64,000 nucleotides of DNA from Methanoculleus frigidifontis (GCF_030464345.1 NZ_VCYH01000002.1:310001-374000); one strand, 5' to 3'. Shown: positions 34,669 to 43,893, numbered from the stretch's first letter. Notes: generated by a model from the sequence alone, not told the origin. Numbers and translations are program-made.

Positions 34669-36366
34669 ATGGAGCGCCCAGGGGAGGTGCAGGTCTCGAA
34701 CCGGGATGTTGCCCGGCTGCTCGAGTTCACGGGCCAGCTGCTGGAGATCTCCGGCGGGGACACCTTCAAGGTCAGAGCCTACGCCCGGGCGGCGCAGGAG
34801 ATCGAGCGGCTCGGCGCGCCGGTGGTGGAGATGCCGGAGGAGGAGCTCGTTGCCGTCCGCGGCGTCGGGCACCAGATAGCCCGGAAGGTCCGCGAGATCG
34901 CAGAGACCGGCACGTTCAGAGAACTCGACCGTCTGAAGGCCTCGATCCCGGACTCGCTGATCGAACTCCTGGAGCTCGACGGCGTCGGCCCGAAGACGAT
35001 CCACCTGCTCTGGAAGAAACTCGGGATCGAGAGCGTCGCCGATCTCGAACGGGCGGCGAAGAACCGCCGCATCCGGGCGCTCAGGGGCTTTGGGGAGAAG
35101 AAGGAGGAGAATATCCTCCGCGCCATCGTCCGGTTCCGCAAGCGGAGCGAGCGGATGACCCGGAGAGAGGCGGAGGAGATCGTCCGGGTCGTCACCGCCG
35201 CTCTCTCCCCCGGCACCTTCACGGTCGCCGGGAGCTACCGCCGGGGGCGGAGCACCGTCGGCGACATCGATATCGTGACGCGGGAGCCCCGGCGGGACGT
35301 CGTAGCACGGGTATCCGATCTTGCCGACGATGTCATCGACGACGGGGCGCGGAAGACCTCGATCCGCGTCCGGGGCAGGCGAGTGGATATCCGGTACGCG
35401 ACGCCGGAGATCGCCGGGGCGATGCTCCTCTACCTGACGGGTTCGAAGGCGTTCAACATCCACCTCCGGTCGGTCGCCATCGCGCAGGGCTGGACCCTGA
35501 ACGAGTACGGCCTCGAGGAACGGGCGAGCGGGACGCTGCGGCCGATCGGGAGCGAAGAGGCGGTCTTCGACGCCCTCGGGATGGCGTATATCCCCCCGGA
35601 ACTCCGCGAGGATACGGGCGAGATCGAGCGTGCGCAGGCGGACCGGCTGCCGGTGCTCGTCGAACCGGCGGACGTGCACGGCGACCTGCATACCCACACG
35701 ACCTGGAGCGACGGGCGGCAGAGCCTCGCAGAGATCGCAGATCGCGGCGACGCGCTGGGATACGAGTATATCCTGATCACCGATCACTCCTCGAGCCTCG
35801 GCGTCGCCCGCGGCCTCGACTCCGGCCGGCTCGACGATCAGCGGCGGGAGATCGAGCGGGTCAACCGGGAGCATACCTGCAGGCTGCTGGCGGGCGTCGA
35901 GGTCGACATCATGACGGACGGTTCGCTCGGGCTTCCGGACAGGGTTCTCGCCGACCTCGACCTTGTCATCGCCTCGGTCCACTCCGGCTTTCAGCAGGAG
36001 TCGGACCAGATCACCCGGCGCGTTCTTGCGGCGGTCGAGAACGAGCACGTCGATATCATCGGCCACCCGACCGGCCGGCTGCTGGGTCGGCGGCCGCCGT
36101 ATGCGATCGATCTTGCCCGGGTGATCGAACGGGCGGCCGAGACCGGCACGGCGCTTGAGATCAACGCCTCGCCCCACCGCCTGGATCTGGATGATATTTA
36201 TATCAGACACGCCAAGGAAATGGGAGTGAAGCTCTCCATCGGGACGGACAGTCACCGTCCCGCAGAATTTTCCAATATGCGCTACGGCATCATGCTCGCC
36301 CGCCGGGGCTGGTGCGGCCCTGCCGATCTGCTGAACACCTCCACGCTTGCGGAGCTGCTGCCGTGA
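34669..36366 (+). CDS. polX: Family X DNA polymerase with PHP domain
   Basis: A 565-residue protein. The N-terminal 8-kDa-like helical domain (about 1-80) includes GDTFKVRAYARAAQEI. Helix-hairpin-helix motifs follow (VAVRGVGHQIARKV and LLELDGVGPKTIHLL). The polymerase palm has GSYRRGRSTVGDIDIV near 188. A C-terminal PHP phosphoesterase begins at about 337 (HGDLHTHTTWSDG, ILITDHSSSLGV, DIIGHPTGRLLGRR). PolX enzymes act in base-excision repair gap filling, and the PHP domain gives 3'-5' exonuclease and AP-endonuclease activity. The stop overlaps the GTG start of the next gene. Confidence 0.95.
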   Translation: MERPGEVQVSNRDVARLLEFTGQLLEISGGDTFKVRAYARAAQEIERLGAPVVEMPEEELVAVRGVGHQIARKVREIAETGTFRELDRLKASIPDSLIELLELDGVGPKTIHLLWKKLGIESVADLERAAKNRRIRALRGFGEKKEENILRAIVRFRKRSERMTRREAEEIVRVVTAALSPGTFTVAGSYRRGRSTVGDIDIVTREPRRDVVARVSDLADDVIDDGARKTSIRVRGRRVDIRYATPEIAGAMLLYLTGSKAFNIHLRSVAIAQGWTLNEYGLEERASGTLRPIGSEEAVFDALGMAYIPPELREDTGEIERAQADRLPVLVEPADVHGDLHTHTTWSDGRQSLAEIADRGDALGYEYILITDHSSSLGVARGLDSGRLDDQRREIERVNREHTCRLLAGVEVDIMTDGSLGLPDRVLADLDLVIASVHSGFQQESDQITRRVLAAVENEHVDIIGHPTGRLLGRRPPYAIDLARVIERAAETGTALEINASPHRLDLDDIYIRHAKEMGVKLSIGTDSHRPAEFSNMRYGIMLARRGWCGPADLLNTSTLAELLP

Positions 36367-36953
36367 TCTACTGGCTCTACGAGAAGTATCTGCGGCGGAA
36401 CCTCTCGACGCTCCCGGGGAGCATCTGTTTTATGATCACCGAGCAGGACCACATCGAGGCTCCGGGCAACCTCTCCCGGATCACCGAGTGGTGCCGGGAA
36501 CTCGGGATCGGACACGTGACGTTCCACATCAGCACCGACGACCCTGACCGGCTCGCCCGCTATATTCCGGAGATCCGCACGCTCGGCGAGATCGCACGCC
36601 TCACCCTCCGCTACCGGGAGACGAAAGAGGTTCTCGGGAGCGGGATTGATGTCACGGTCGCGATCGGGGAGAGCGGGCGGCAGGAGATCACCGCCTGCAT
36701 CCGGAAGATGGCCGAGCGCGGCGTCGACCCGGAGGAGGTGGACGAGGCGCGGATCGAGTCGTTCCTCACCTTCCCGTACGAGCCCGATCTCGTCATCAAG
36801 ACCGGCGGCGACTACCTCACCGATTTTCTGATCTGGCAGTCGGTCTACTCGGAGCTCTTCTTCCTCGACGTCAACTGGCCGGCGTTCCGCAAGGTGGATT
36901 TCCTCCGGGCGCTTCGGGACTACCAGGCGCGTGCCCGCCGGTTCGGGACGTAA
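36363..36953 (+). CDS. Degenerate cis-prenyltransferase (undecaprenyl diphosphate synthase family) subunit
   Basis: A 196-residue protein from a GTG that overlaps the polX stop (GTGA). The C-terminal half clearly matches UppS (PDLVIKTGGDYLTDFLIWQS, FLDVNWPAFRKVDFLRALRDY). The N-terminal catalytic motif, (M/Q)DGNRR in active enzymes, is replaced by MITEQDH. It therefore lacks the substrate-binding Asp-Gly-Asn-Arg-Arg loop. Heteromeric cis-prenyltransferases pair such a non-catalytic subunit with an active one, as in eukaryotic NgBR/DHDDS. The active paralogue is the convergent gene 7 nt away. Confidence 0.85.
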   Translation: MIYWLYEKYLRRNLSTLPGSICFMITEQDHIEAPGNLSRITEWCRELGIGHVTFHISTDDPDRLARYIPEIRTLGEIARLTLRYRETKEVLGSGIDVTVAIGESGRQEITACIRKMAERGVDPEEVDEARIESFLTFPYEPDLVIKTGGDYLTDFLIWQSVYSELFFLDVNWPAFRKVDFLRALRDYQARARRFGT

Positions 36954-36960
36954 AAAAAGG

Positions 36961-37746
36961 TTATTCTGCAGGGATGCGGCGGCGCTCTTTCATCCGCATT
37001 CTCTGGTCGTAGACCCGCATCGCCCGCAGAAGATCGATCTTGCGGAACGCCGGCCAGAAGGGGGCGCAGAAGTAGACGGCGGATTCGTGCCCGTTCGCCA
37101 GCCACGGCAGGAAGTTTGAGGTCCTATATTCGCTGCCGGTCCTGACGATGAGATCGACGGGGGGGATGCGCATGCCGCGGTTGAGGTGCCCCTCCACGGT
37201 ATCGGCATCGATCGCGTCCGGGGCGAGGGTGCCGGCCTTCACTTCCCGGAGGATCGAGCGGGCGGCGTGCACGATCTCGTTCCTCCCGCCGTAGGCGAGC
37301 GCGACGTTGACGAAGTAGTTGCTGTATTCCCGTGTTGCGGCCTCGGCGGCCTGCAGCGTCTCCAGGAGATCGGGAGGGAGGAGGGAGCGGTCGCCGATGA
37401 TCTGGACCCGGATTTTGTCGCGGTGCACCCGGGGGTCCTCGATGACGGCACGGAACTTCAGTTTGAAGAGCCGGAAGAGGGCGTCGAGTTCGCCGGTGTC
37501 CCTGCGGAAGTTCTCGGTCGAGAAGGCGTAGAGGGTGATGTGCCGGATCCCGAGCTCGGACGCCCAGTCCAGCACCATCTCGGTGGTGTCGGCGCCCCTC
37601 CGGTGGCCGTCGGCCTTCTGGATCCCGTGGTTCTTGGCGTAGCGGCGGTTGCCGTCCTGGATCACCGCGATGTGCTGCGGGACGTAACGGATCTGGTTCT
37701 TCAGGACGCGTTCGTACAGCGCTTCGAGCCAGGTGCGTGTCTTCAG
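36961..37746 (-). CDS. uppS: cis-prenyltransferase (undecaprenyl diphosphate synthase family), catalytic
   Basis: About 261 residues. The catalytic loop IQDGNRRYAKNHG, then HRRGADTTEMVLDW, LYAFSTENFRR and the terminal RTGSEYRTSNFLPW are all intact. It makes long Z-polyprenyl diphosphates, precursors of the glycosyl carrier lipid. An in-frame GTG at 37665 would cut the conserved helix before the DGN motif. I extend to a CTG at 37746, which overlaps the radical SAM stop and has GAGGTGA 8 nt upstream; an unusual start, so the exact N-terminus is uncertain. Confidence 0.85.
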   Translation of the reverse strand: MKTRTWLEALYERVLKNQIRYVPQHIAVIQDGNRRYAKNHGIQKADGHRRGADTTEMVLDWASELGIRHITLYAFSTENFRRDTGELDALFRLFKLKFRAVIEDPRVHRDKIRVQIIGDRSLLPPDLLETLQAAEAATREYSNYFVNVALAYGGRNEIVHAARSILREVKAGTLAPDAIDADTVEGHLNRGMRIPPVDLIVRTGSEYRTSNFLPWLANGHESAVYFCAPFWPAFRKIDLLRAMRVYDQRMRMKERRRIPAE

Positions 37747-38762
37747 ACCGGCGTCACCTCCACGATCATTCCTCCGTTCGGATAGCGTTCGACGACCTCT
37801 TTTTCACCGGGAAGGTCGTCTGCGTCTTCGACGAGCACCCACCAGGCGGTCTCGATCCGGCCGTCCACCCGCTCGTAGCCGACATCGTCGAGGAGCGGGA
37901 GGATCGCGTCGACCGGGCCGGACGGGGTGAGGACGCCGTAGACGATCGTCCCGTCGTCGGTCACCTCGTCGAACGGTCGGGCAGTATTGTATGCTATCCG
38001 TTTTAACCGTTCCCGTAACTGCACCGAGTCCTTGAACGACGATCCGCACCAGTGCACCTTCGGGCTCGCCGCAACGAGCTCCGCCGCCCAGGAGCGGGAG
38101 TCCGCGACGGCGTTGTGCACCCCGTCCTCCAGGGTAAGATCGCGCTCGCGCATCGCGGCGGCGCAGGTGTCCCCCCACTCGAGTTCGTTGATGTTCAAAA
38201 AGTCGAGGAGCGGGAGCATGGGGATGAGGTGTTCGAGCCCGGGCAGCGCCGGGACCTCGATCCCGACGGCAAAGCCCATCGCCCGGGCACGCCCCGCGGC
38301 CGCGGCCCACGCGCCTTCGCAGATGCCGGGCCAGTCCTCCTGCGGCGGGTGGAGGCGGATCTCGTCGACAAGCCCGGCGAGCCGCCGGAGGGTTTCTTCG
38401 TCCGGCGGGACGCCGGTGTAGAGGTGGATCTGGTGCTCTGCGCCGAAGTGCTCTTTCAGCCGGCTGCAGTATTCGACCACCCGGTCGAGGACGATCAGGG
38501 GTTCGCCGCCGGTGACCCCGGTGCCGAGCGCCTGCATGCTCTCCGCGACCTCGAGCATCTCCTCAGGCGTCTCGATCCGCCGCTCGTTTGCGTAGATGGC
38601 GTCTTTTCCCTTCCGCTCGCGGGAGAGCGGGCAGTACCAGCAGGTGCGCCGGCACCGTCCGGTCACGAAGAGCACCATCTTCGCCCCCTGGTGGCAGAGG
38701 ACGCAGCCGTCGGAGAGCAGCGCTCCGTCCTCATCCCTGTTCTGCACGCGGATCTCTTCCAT
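37743..38762 (-). CDS. Radical SAM protein, archaeal, unknown substrate
   Basis: A 339-residue protein starting MEEIRVQNRDEDG; an upstream in-frame GTG at 38783 is less likely. The radical SAM cluster motif is CRRTCWYC (CxxxCxxC), preceded by another Cys pair (GCVLCHQG). GTGVTGGEPL is the SAM-binding GGEP motif. The C-terminal ~90 residues form a separate domain with no recognised family. Its stop overlaps the probable uppS start, so the two are likely co-expressed; a lipid or tRNA-related substrate is speculation. Confidence 0.85.
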   Translation of the reverse strand: MEEIRVQNRDEDGALLSDGCVLCHQGAKMVLFVTGRCRRTCWYCPLSRERKGKDAIYANERRIETPEEMLEVAESMQALGTGVTGGEPLIVLDRVVEYCSRLKEHFGAEHQIHLYTGVPPDEETLRRLAGLVDEIRLHPPQEDWPGICEGAWAAAAGRARAMGFAVGIEVPALPGLEHLIPMLPLLDFLNINELEWGDTCAAAMRERDLTLEDGVHNAVADSRSWAAELVAASPKVHWCGSSFKDSVQLRERLKRIAYNTARPFDEVTDDGTIVYGVLTPSGPVDAILPLLDDVGYERVDGRIETAWWVLVEDADDLPGEKEVVERYPNGGMIVEVTPV

Positions 38763-38900
38763 GGATACCCATATAGGTTGCACCGAATGCCAGAAAAAAC
38801 CTTGGAGCCTGTCGGCTCCACACGATTCTTTCGAAAATTACCAAATCTGGGAAACATTTTCCCGATTCGGCCGCTTTGCGCGGCACGGATTTTTCCAATA

Positions 38901-38912
38901 GTATTAAATAAC
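38901..38912 (+). promoter_or_regulatory. TATA box of the pilin cluster
   Basis: AGTATTAAATAA lies about 30 nt before the first pilin ATG at 38941, giving a very short leader. The four pilin-like genes behind it are spaced 31-49 nt apart and are likely one transcript. Confidence 0.5.
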
Positions 38913-38940
38913 CGCCCGGCGAAAAATCAAATCACCTATT

Positions 38941-39900
38941 ATGCCGCACGCTCCTCGCGATGACGCTCTCTCGGAAGTTGTCGGATTTGTGCTGATACTC
39001 GGAGTGCTGGTGCTCGTGATGTCGCTCTACCAGCTCTACGTGGTGCCCGCAGAGGGACGAGAGGACGAGATTGCGCAGATGAACGCTGTAAAGGACATCT
39101 TTACCGATTACAAAATAACGCTAGATTCACTCTGGATGAATGAAGAGAGCGAGACACGCGGGGTAACAACGAGCACGTCATTTCAGCTCGGCACGTTAGG
39201 GTCATCGACGGTGAGCGGCGGCGTAACGATGCCGGTTCTCCGGCCGATAGGGTCAACGGCCATAGTCGAGGTGAATAATCCTGACAGATCAGAAGTTTTC
39301 CGCATATATGAGGGATCCGTCAGCGACGGTGACATAACAGAAGGTAATATTATAGCTGAAATCGATCCGGGAGCGCTCGAATACGAGAGTCAGAATAATT
39401 ACTGGATCCAGCAGGTATACTACTACCAGATGGGCGGCGTCTTTTTAGCGCAGGATTCCGGAACAACGACCCGCATATCACCCCTCATATCGATATACCC
39501 TACAAGAGACGACGTTACATGTGTGGTTATACGCGCCATCCAGATAACCGGCGGAGGTGCCGTCGGCGGCTCGACCCCGGTTCGGGTTGACACCCGTTTC
39601 CGCGATAGCACAGTGACGTACGAACCCGAATCGTACTCTGAAGTAACGCTCCTTTTGGAAACTCCCGACGAAAAAACAGGGAACACATGGCGGAAAATTT
39701 TCACAGAGAGCGCGAAACGCGAGGGGCTCGATGCAGACTGGTATGATATCGATTACTTCGGGGGCGATGCCTCACGCCCCTACATCACGATCTACGGCAA
39801 GAGTGGAGCATCGGACGAAAGCGAGACGGATGTAACTCTCGATTTGAAGCACTATTACTTCGCGGTCACAGTGCAGAACGTAGCCTCTCAAATCGACTAG
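38941..39900 (+). CDS. Type IV pilin-like secreted protein 1
   Basis: A 319-residue protein. A class III (pilin-type) leader with RDDALSEVVGFVLILGVLVL holds the processing site next to Ala-Leu-Ser-Glu and a hydrophobic H-domain (about 10-32). The rest is a beta-rich extracellular part with many Thr/Ser (VRVDTRFRDSTVTYEPESYS). It resembles the archaeal DUF7289-type pilin-like proteins rather than the next three. It is expected to be processed by an archaeal prepilin peptidase and exported or assembled by a type IV pilus-like machine; none is encoded here. Confidence 0.78.
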   Translation: MPHAPRDDALSEVVGFVLILGVLVLVMSLYQLYVVPAEGREDEIAQMNAVKDIFTDYKITLDSLWMNEESETRGVTTSTSFQLGTLGSSTVSGGVTMPVLRPIGSTAIVEVNNPDRSEVFRIYEGSVSDGDITEGNIIAEIDPGALEYESQNNYWIQQVYYYQMGGVFLAQDSGTTTRISPLISIYPTRDDVTCVVIRAIQITGGGAVGGSTPVRVDTRFRDSTVTYEPESYSEVTLLLETPDEKTGNTWRKIFTESAKREGLDADWYDIDYFGGDASRPYITIYGKSGASDESETDVTLDLKHYYFAVTVQNVASQID

Positions 39901-39949
39901 AAAGCGTGTTGCCATCTGAAAAATGTATTATAACCAAGAGGGGATGCAG

Positions 39950-40945
39950 ATGAAGAATGATGACGGAATTTCAGGCACAATGGGGGCGATGCTGCTCGTA
40001 TCGGTGGCGGTCATAGGAGTTGTGGTCGTCGGCGTAACGATGACATCTCAGGATCAGGTTAGTGAAATACCGCAAATAGCGGTAGTCGCGGGATTGGAAA
40101 AAGGTGCAGAAGAGGGTGAGCCAAATACGCTCTACCTCTACCACAGTGGAGGCGACACCCTGAAATGTGGTGATTTTGAGTTAGTGGTAGACGGAATACC
40201 GCGATCGGACTATTGTATTGTCGGAGGCGACGAGGGAACCGACGAGTGGTCGGTCGATACGGCTCTGGAGCTGACTTGCGATACTGAAAACCCAAACGTG
40301 CAGATCATTCATACCAGCACTGGTGTATCCACACTCCTGAAGACAACAGTCCTTGAACCACCGGACACCTCGCCCGAAAATGAAATCCAACCCGATACGG
40401 GATCAATAACAACAGTTCCAAGCCATACTTCTGATGATGATATAATCATCATTGTCGAGCCGGAAGACGGGAGCGAGTATGAACACAATCCAGGTAATGG
40501 ACACAGGGCTCCACTCGACGTGACCGTATGGGTAAAAAAAGGCTATTCGATTAACCGCGTCATACTATCGGCTATTGCAACAACGGCTGAAGACATTAAT
40601 CATAAGGAAGTCACTGCTGTTGAACTGGATCTCGGATCCGGAAGTGACGCCGGGGATGATCGGTATACCAGTTACTCCTATACCTTCTCAGCAGGTTCTG
40701 AACATTTGAATAAACTTACCGGTGGTTCCGGAGACGATAACATTGTACTGACTGCCATCGGACTCGATGCTGACTTAAACGCGTATACGGACAATACGTA
40801 CTTCACCATCCTCTCACAGGGCCCTGGAAATGGTGACGAGGAGGATGAGGAAGGAGGAGATGATGAAGAGGATGAGGAGGAAGATGATGAGGAAGAAGAT
40901 GATGATGGGGACAATCCCGGCAAAAAGAAAGGACAGGACAAATAA
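39950..40945 (+). CDS. Type IV pilin-like protein 2 with acidic tail
   Basis: About 331 residues from ATG 39950; in-frame ATGs at 39923 and 39944 are alternatives, and GAGGGG fits 39950 best. The pilin leader is NDDGISGTMGAMLLVSVAVI. It has the pilin_N (PF07790-like) element LYLYHSGGDTLKCGDFELV shared with proteins 3 and 4. A putative Ig-like region follows (IIIIVEPEDGSEY, VTVWVKKGYSINRVILSA). The C-terminus is an extremely acidic run of Glu/Asp ending in Lys-rich GKKKGQDK. The acidic tail may bind cations or interact with other surface proteins. Confidence 0.75.
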   Translation: MKNDDGISGTMGAMLLVSVAVIGVVVVGVTMTSQDQVSEIPQIAVVAGLEKGAEEGEPNTLYLYHSGGDTLKCGDFELVVDGIPRSDYCIVGGDEGTDEWSVDTALELTCDTENPNVQIIHTSTGVSTLLKTTVLEPPDTSPENEIQPDTGSITTVPSHTSDDDIIIIVEPEDGSEYEHNPGNGHRAPLDVTVWVKKGYSINRVILSAIATTAEDINHKEVTAVELDLGSGSDAGDDRYTSYSYTFSAGSEHLNKLTGGSGDDNIVLTAIGLDADLNAYTDNTYFTILSQGPGNGDEEDEEGGDDEEDEEEDDEEEDDDGDNPGKKKGQDK

Positions 40946-40976
40946 TTTTTGAGATTCACCGCAGGATTAAAGCACG

Positions 40977-42056
40977 ATGAAACAAGGGCTCAACGACCAG
41001 GCAGTCTCCGAACAGATTGCGATCGTCACCATGATCTCCATAGCGGCGCTGGCAGTTGCCATTATCGCGACCCTCCTTCTCTCGCAGCCTGCACCCGGCG
41101 AAATACCCAGAGTCACTGCAGTCATCACGAACGAGAGCGACACCGTGTATCTCTATCATTCCGGCGGCGATATCATCGAAGAAGGTCTCCTCGCAATCCT
41201 TATCGATGGAGAACCGGTCGATATGGCCACCGTGCAGATACGCGGCGGCGACACCCGCTGGCCATGGGAGATCGGTGAGACGCTCGCCGCAACAGACCCC
41301 GGTACCGGCATGCCATTACGCGTCGACCTTGTCTATACGGGGTCCGGCAACAACGTCCTCCTGACAAGCACAACCCTCACCAGGTCTGCAACTCCGGGAG
41401 GCCCCGATACCCCCGGGCCGGGCGACGGCGGCGGGATCGACATCCACTTCGATGACCAGGAGGAACTCGACGCCTGGGTGGTCGACCAGTTCGTCCAGCA
41501 GCTTGAGGCCAACTCGATCTACCTCTACCAGAATGTTCGGAACGATAATGAGGTCTGGGGAAACAGCGGCTTCTTCAACTTCACCATCGCAAAGGCGGAG
41601 TCGTATCTGGAACTGACCGTGAACAACGTCGGAGAGACACCGGATCGAATATCATTCAGCATCGGGGATCGGGTAAGCATCAACCTCGACGACTCCACAA
41701 TGCGGTTCTTTGCCATCGGCAACGGAGGATGGCACACCTTCGCGACCGACGTTGCGATCTATAAAAATAACGTCAGACTGGAAAAGAAAAAGAATCAGGA
41801 ATACAGTTTCATCGTCGGCGGGAGGCTCTACGGGTTCGACGAGTTCGACTCATCAGTGGACATCACAACACAATCAAAACCGCTCCACACGGAGCTCTAC
41901 ATCAACAACACCCCCCTGATAAACAGCACTTGGACAAAGTCAATCACCCTCACTCGCGTGCAGCCGGCACAGCCGACACTGCTGATACTGGATATCTCGA
42001 AGAACGATCCGAACTATATCGTCGGAAACGCAGATTCGATAACGGGTATTGTGTAG
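40977..42056 (+). CDS. Type IV pilin-like protein 3
   Basis: A 359-residue protein. The leader is NDQAVSEQIAIVTMISIAAL with a hydrophobic segment to about residue 37. The pilin_N element is VYLYHSGGDIIEEGLLAIL. A Pro/Gly/Asp linker (about 140-155) leads to a second beta domain (FNFTIAKAESYLELTVNN, then FFAIGNGGWHTFATDV). It follows protein 2 by 31 nt. Confidence 0.75.
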   Translation: MKQGLNDQAVSEQIAIVTMISIAALAVAIIATLLLSQPAPGEIPRVTAVITNESDTVYLYHSGGDIIEEGLLAILIDGEPVDMATVQIRGGDTRWPWEIGETLAATDPGTGMPLRVDLVYTGSGNNVLLTSTTLTRSATPGGPDTPGPGDGGGIDIHFDDQEELDAWVVDQFVQQLEANSIYLYQNVRNDNEVWGNSGFFNFTIAKAESYLELTVNNVGETPDRISFSIGDRVSINLDDSTMRFFAIGNGGWHTFATDVAIYKNNVRLEKKKNQEYSFIVGGRLYGFDEFDSSVDITTQSKPLHTELYINNTPLINSTWTKSITLTRVQPAQPTLLILDISKNDPNYIVGNADSITGIV

Positions 42057-42086
42057 GCAAGGAGTATTTGCGGGGAAAATGAGCAT

Positions 42087-43454
42087 ATGATGCAGAACGA
42101 TCGAGCCGTATCCGAGGTTGTCGCAACCGTCCTCCTGATCTCCGTAATCGGACTTGCCGCATCCATCTTTGCTGTCGGGATGATCTCACAATTTGGAAAC
42201 GAGGACCCTCTTCCTGCCGCTAAAATAGACGTCGCTTACGAGGGAGGCACCGTATATATCGAACACCAAGGCGGCGACCCGATCCGCGACGACGAATTAC
42301 GAATACTCATCGACAGCCGCGAGGAAGATTTTTCTGACCAGATAGAAGGGGGCGACTGGTCGATTGGAGAGGTGCTGGAGTACTCCGGCACTCCGGAATT
42401 GGTGCAGGTAATCTACGCTGGGAGCTCGCGGTCGGACCTGCTCTACAGCTTCAGTCAGGTTGCAGGATTTGATTTTGTCTCGTATGTCATCGATGAGAAC
42501 GTCTTTGTTTATGGGAATCAGTTACAATTTGCCGGCAACCAGGTAAATGGCCCCGGTGCTGCGACCATAATAAAAGGCAATCTGATAACAACAGATCTTA
42601 ATGATAATGCCCAACTACTCGTTTCAAATATATACATTGATGGTAATGTGGAATTCACTCGAGGGAGCATAACATTAGGATCAGATACAAACCCCGGCTC
42701 AGTATATATCAATGGCGATTTAAAATTAAAAGTAGCAGGAGATCATGCTTTTTACGGCGACACGTATGTTTCTGGTAGTTTAGATATTGACGAAACCGTA
42801 ACCCCGACATTTTATGGTAATGTGTACGTTAAAGAAAATGTAAACCTACGCAATGGAGATATTTACGGCGATTTATATCAAGGAGGAGATCTGTATTTAA
42901 AGAGTGCACGCACTCGGGGTAATGTTTATGTTAACGGTAACGTCCAATTGGATAGGACTCCCACTGTAGACAAACAAATAGAATATACAGGAGGTTTGAC
43001 AAAACCAGGCGGGTACCCCAAAGCAATTCTCGATAAGTGTATTCAGACACCACACGTTCCGGAAGTCCCCGGTTTTGAGATCCCAAATCTCGACATACCT
43101 CCCGTGAAATCTGCTGATTGGTACTCAGACCACGGATATGTATCAGGGGGTGATTTGAGCAGCAACATGAAAATTTTTGCTGATAGTTACACACTCAGTA
43201 AACATTGGTCGACAACTGCTGCTGAAAATGTAATAATTGTAGCAAGCAACGGGGATATTAGTCTAACCGGCTACTGGGATATCGATATTGAAGGAGTGTT
43301 ATTCGCACCCAATGGAAAGGTGTCTTTTGGAGGGGGATCATTCGAAGGATTGGTCATTGCAAGGGACGGTTTCTTTGTCACCAGCGGTGGGTCCACAGTG
43401 ACCTTTAAAAATTTCGAGGAATATTTCGATAGCCCCGAGGATTATCCATTCTAA
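42087..43454 (+). CDS. Type IV pilin-like protein 4 with bactofilin-like beta-helix
   Basis: A 455-residue protein. The pilin leader is NDRAVSEVVATVLLISVIGL and the pilin_N element VYIEHQGGDPIRDDELRIL. From about residue 135 to 300 there are short repeated strands with N-G-x-x-x-V turns (GNVYVKENVNLRNGDIYGDL, GNVYVNGNVQLDR), typical of a right-handed beta-helix or bactofilin-like polymer domain. A second beta region follows (VIIVASNGDISLTGYWDIDI). From base about 42480 onward the gene is clearly more AT-rich than its first third and its neighbours, suggesting the beta-helix part was grafted onto a resident pilin leader. Confidence 0.75.
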   Translation: MMQNDRAVSEVVATVLLISVIGLAASIFAVGMISQFGNEDPLPAAKIDVAYEGGTVYIEHQGGDPIRDDELRILIDSREEDFSDQIEGGDWSIGEVLEYSGTPELVQVIYAGSSRSDLLYSFSQVAGFDFVSYVIDENVFVYGNQLQFAGNQVNGPGAATIIKGNLITTDLNDNAQLLVSNIYIDGNVEFTRGSITLGSDTNPGSVYINGDLKLKVAGDHAFYGDTYVSGSLDIDETVTPTFYGNVYVKENVNLRNGDIYGDLYQGGDLYLKSARTRGNVYVNGNVQLDRTPTVDKQIEYTGGLTKPGGYPKAILDKCIQTPHVPEVPGFEIPNLDIPPVKSADWYSDHGYVSGGDLSSNMKIFADSYTLSKHWSTTAAENVIIVASNGDISLTGYWDIDIEGVLFAPNGKVSFGGGSFEGLVIARDGFFVTSGGSTVTFKNFEEYFDSPEDYPF

Positions 43455-43686
43455 TGACCAAATCGGCAACTCAGAAGTGGAGATCACTTTACTCTTTTGG
43501 ATCCATGATGTCAGTCTATTTGCAGGATTTGCAAACAGTTACCACAGGTGAGGTCATCATGTGCCAAGATTACGCTCACCAGAGATAAATACAATGCTAC
43601 GCTGAACGGAACATTACCAGCAAGGAGACTGGTAAGTGTTCGTAGTCGCTAACAAGAACAATCCACCACGGCGGAGCAGATCTGCC

Positions 43687-43893
43687 TTAATCTCGCGTCT
43701 GAAGGTTTCTTCTAATGTAATTTAAATACACGCCAGCGGCAACACCTCCGACCATGGCAACAACAAGTGACGTTGCAGCATCTCTCATGTACGAAGGGCA
43801 ACTTTGCGTGAGATAAAAGATTGCACACAACAATATGTAAGCAACTGCTATGAATACAAAGAGACCAATAGTTTCTTTTAACGGTTTTTTCAT
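43687..43893 (-). CDS. Small two-helix membrane protein beside the TIR gene
   Basis: A 68-residue protein with two predicted transmembrane helices (IGLFVFIAVAYILLCAIFYL and SLVVAMVGGVAAGVYLNYI) and basic ends. It is divergent from the TIR gene, with 135 bp between the starts, and equally AT-rich. Family unknown. It could be a membrane partner or effector of the TIR protein; an unrelated small membrane protein is equally possible. Confidence 0.6.
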   Translation of the reverse strand: MKKPLKETIGLFVFIAVAYILLCAIFYLTQSCPSYMRDAATSLVVAMVGGVAAGVYLNYIRRNLQTRD

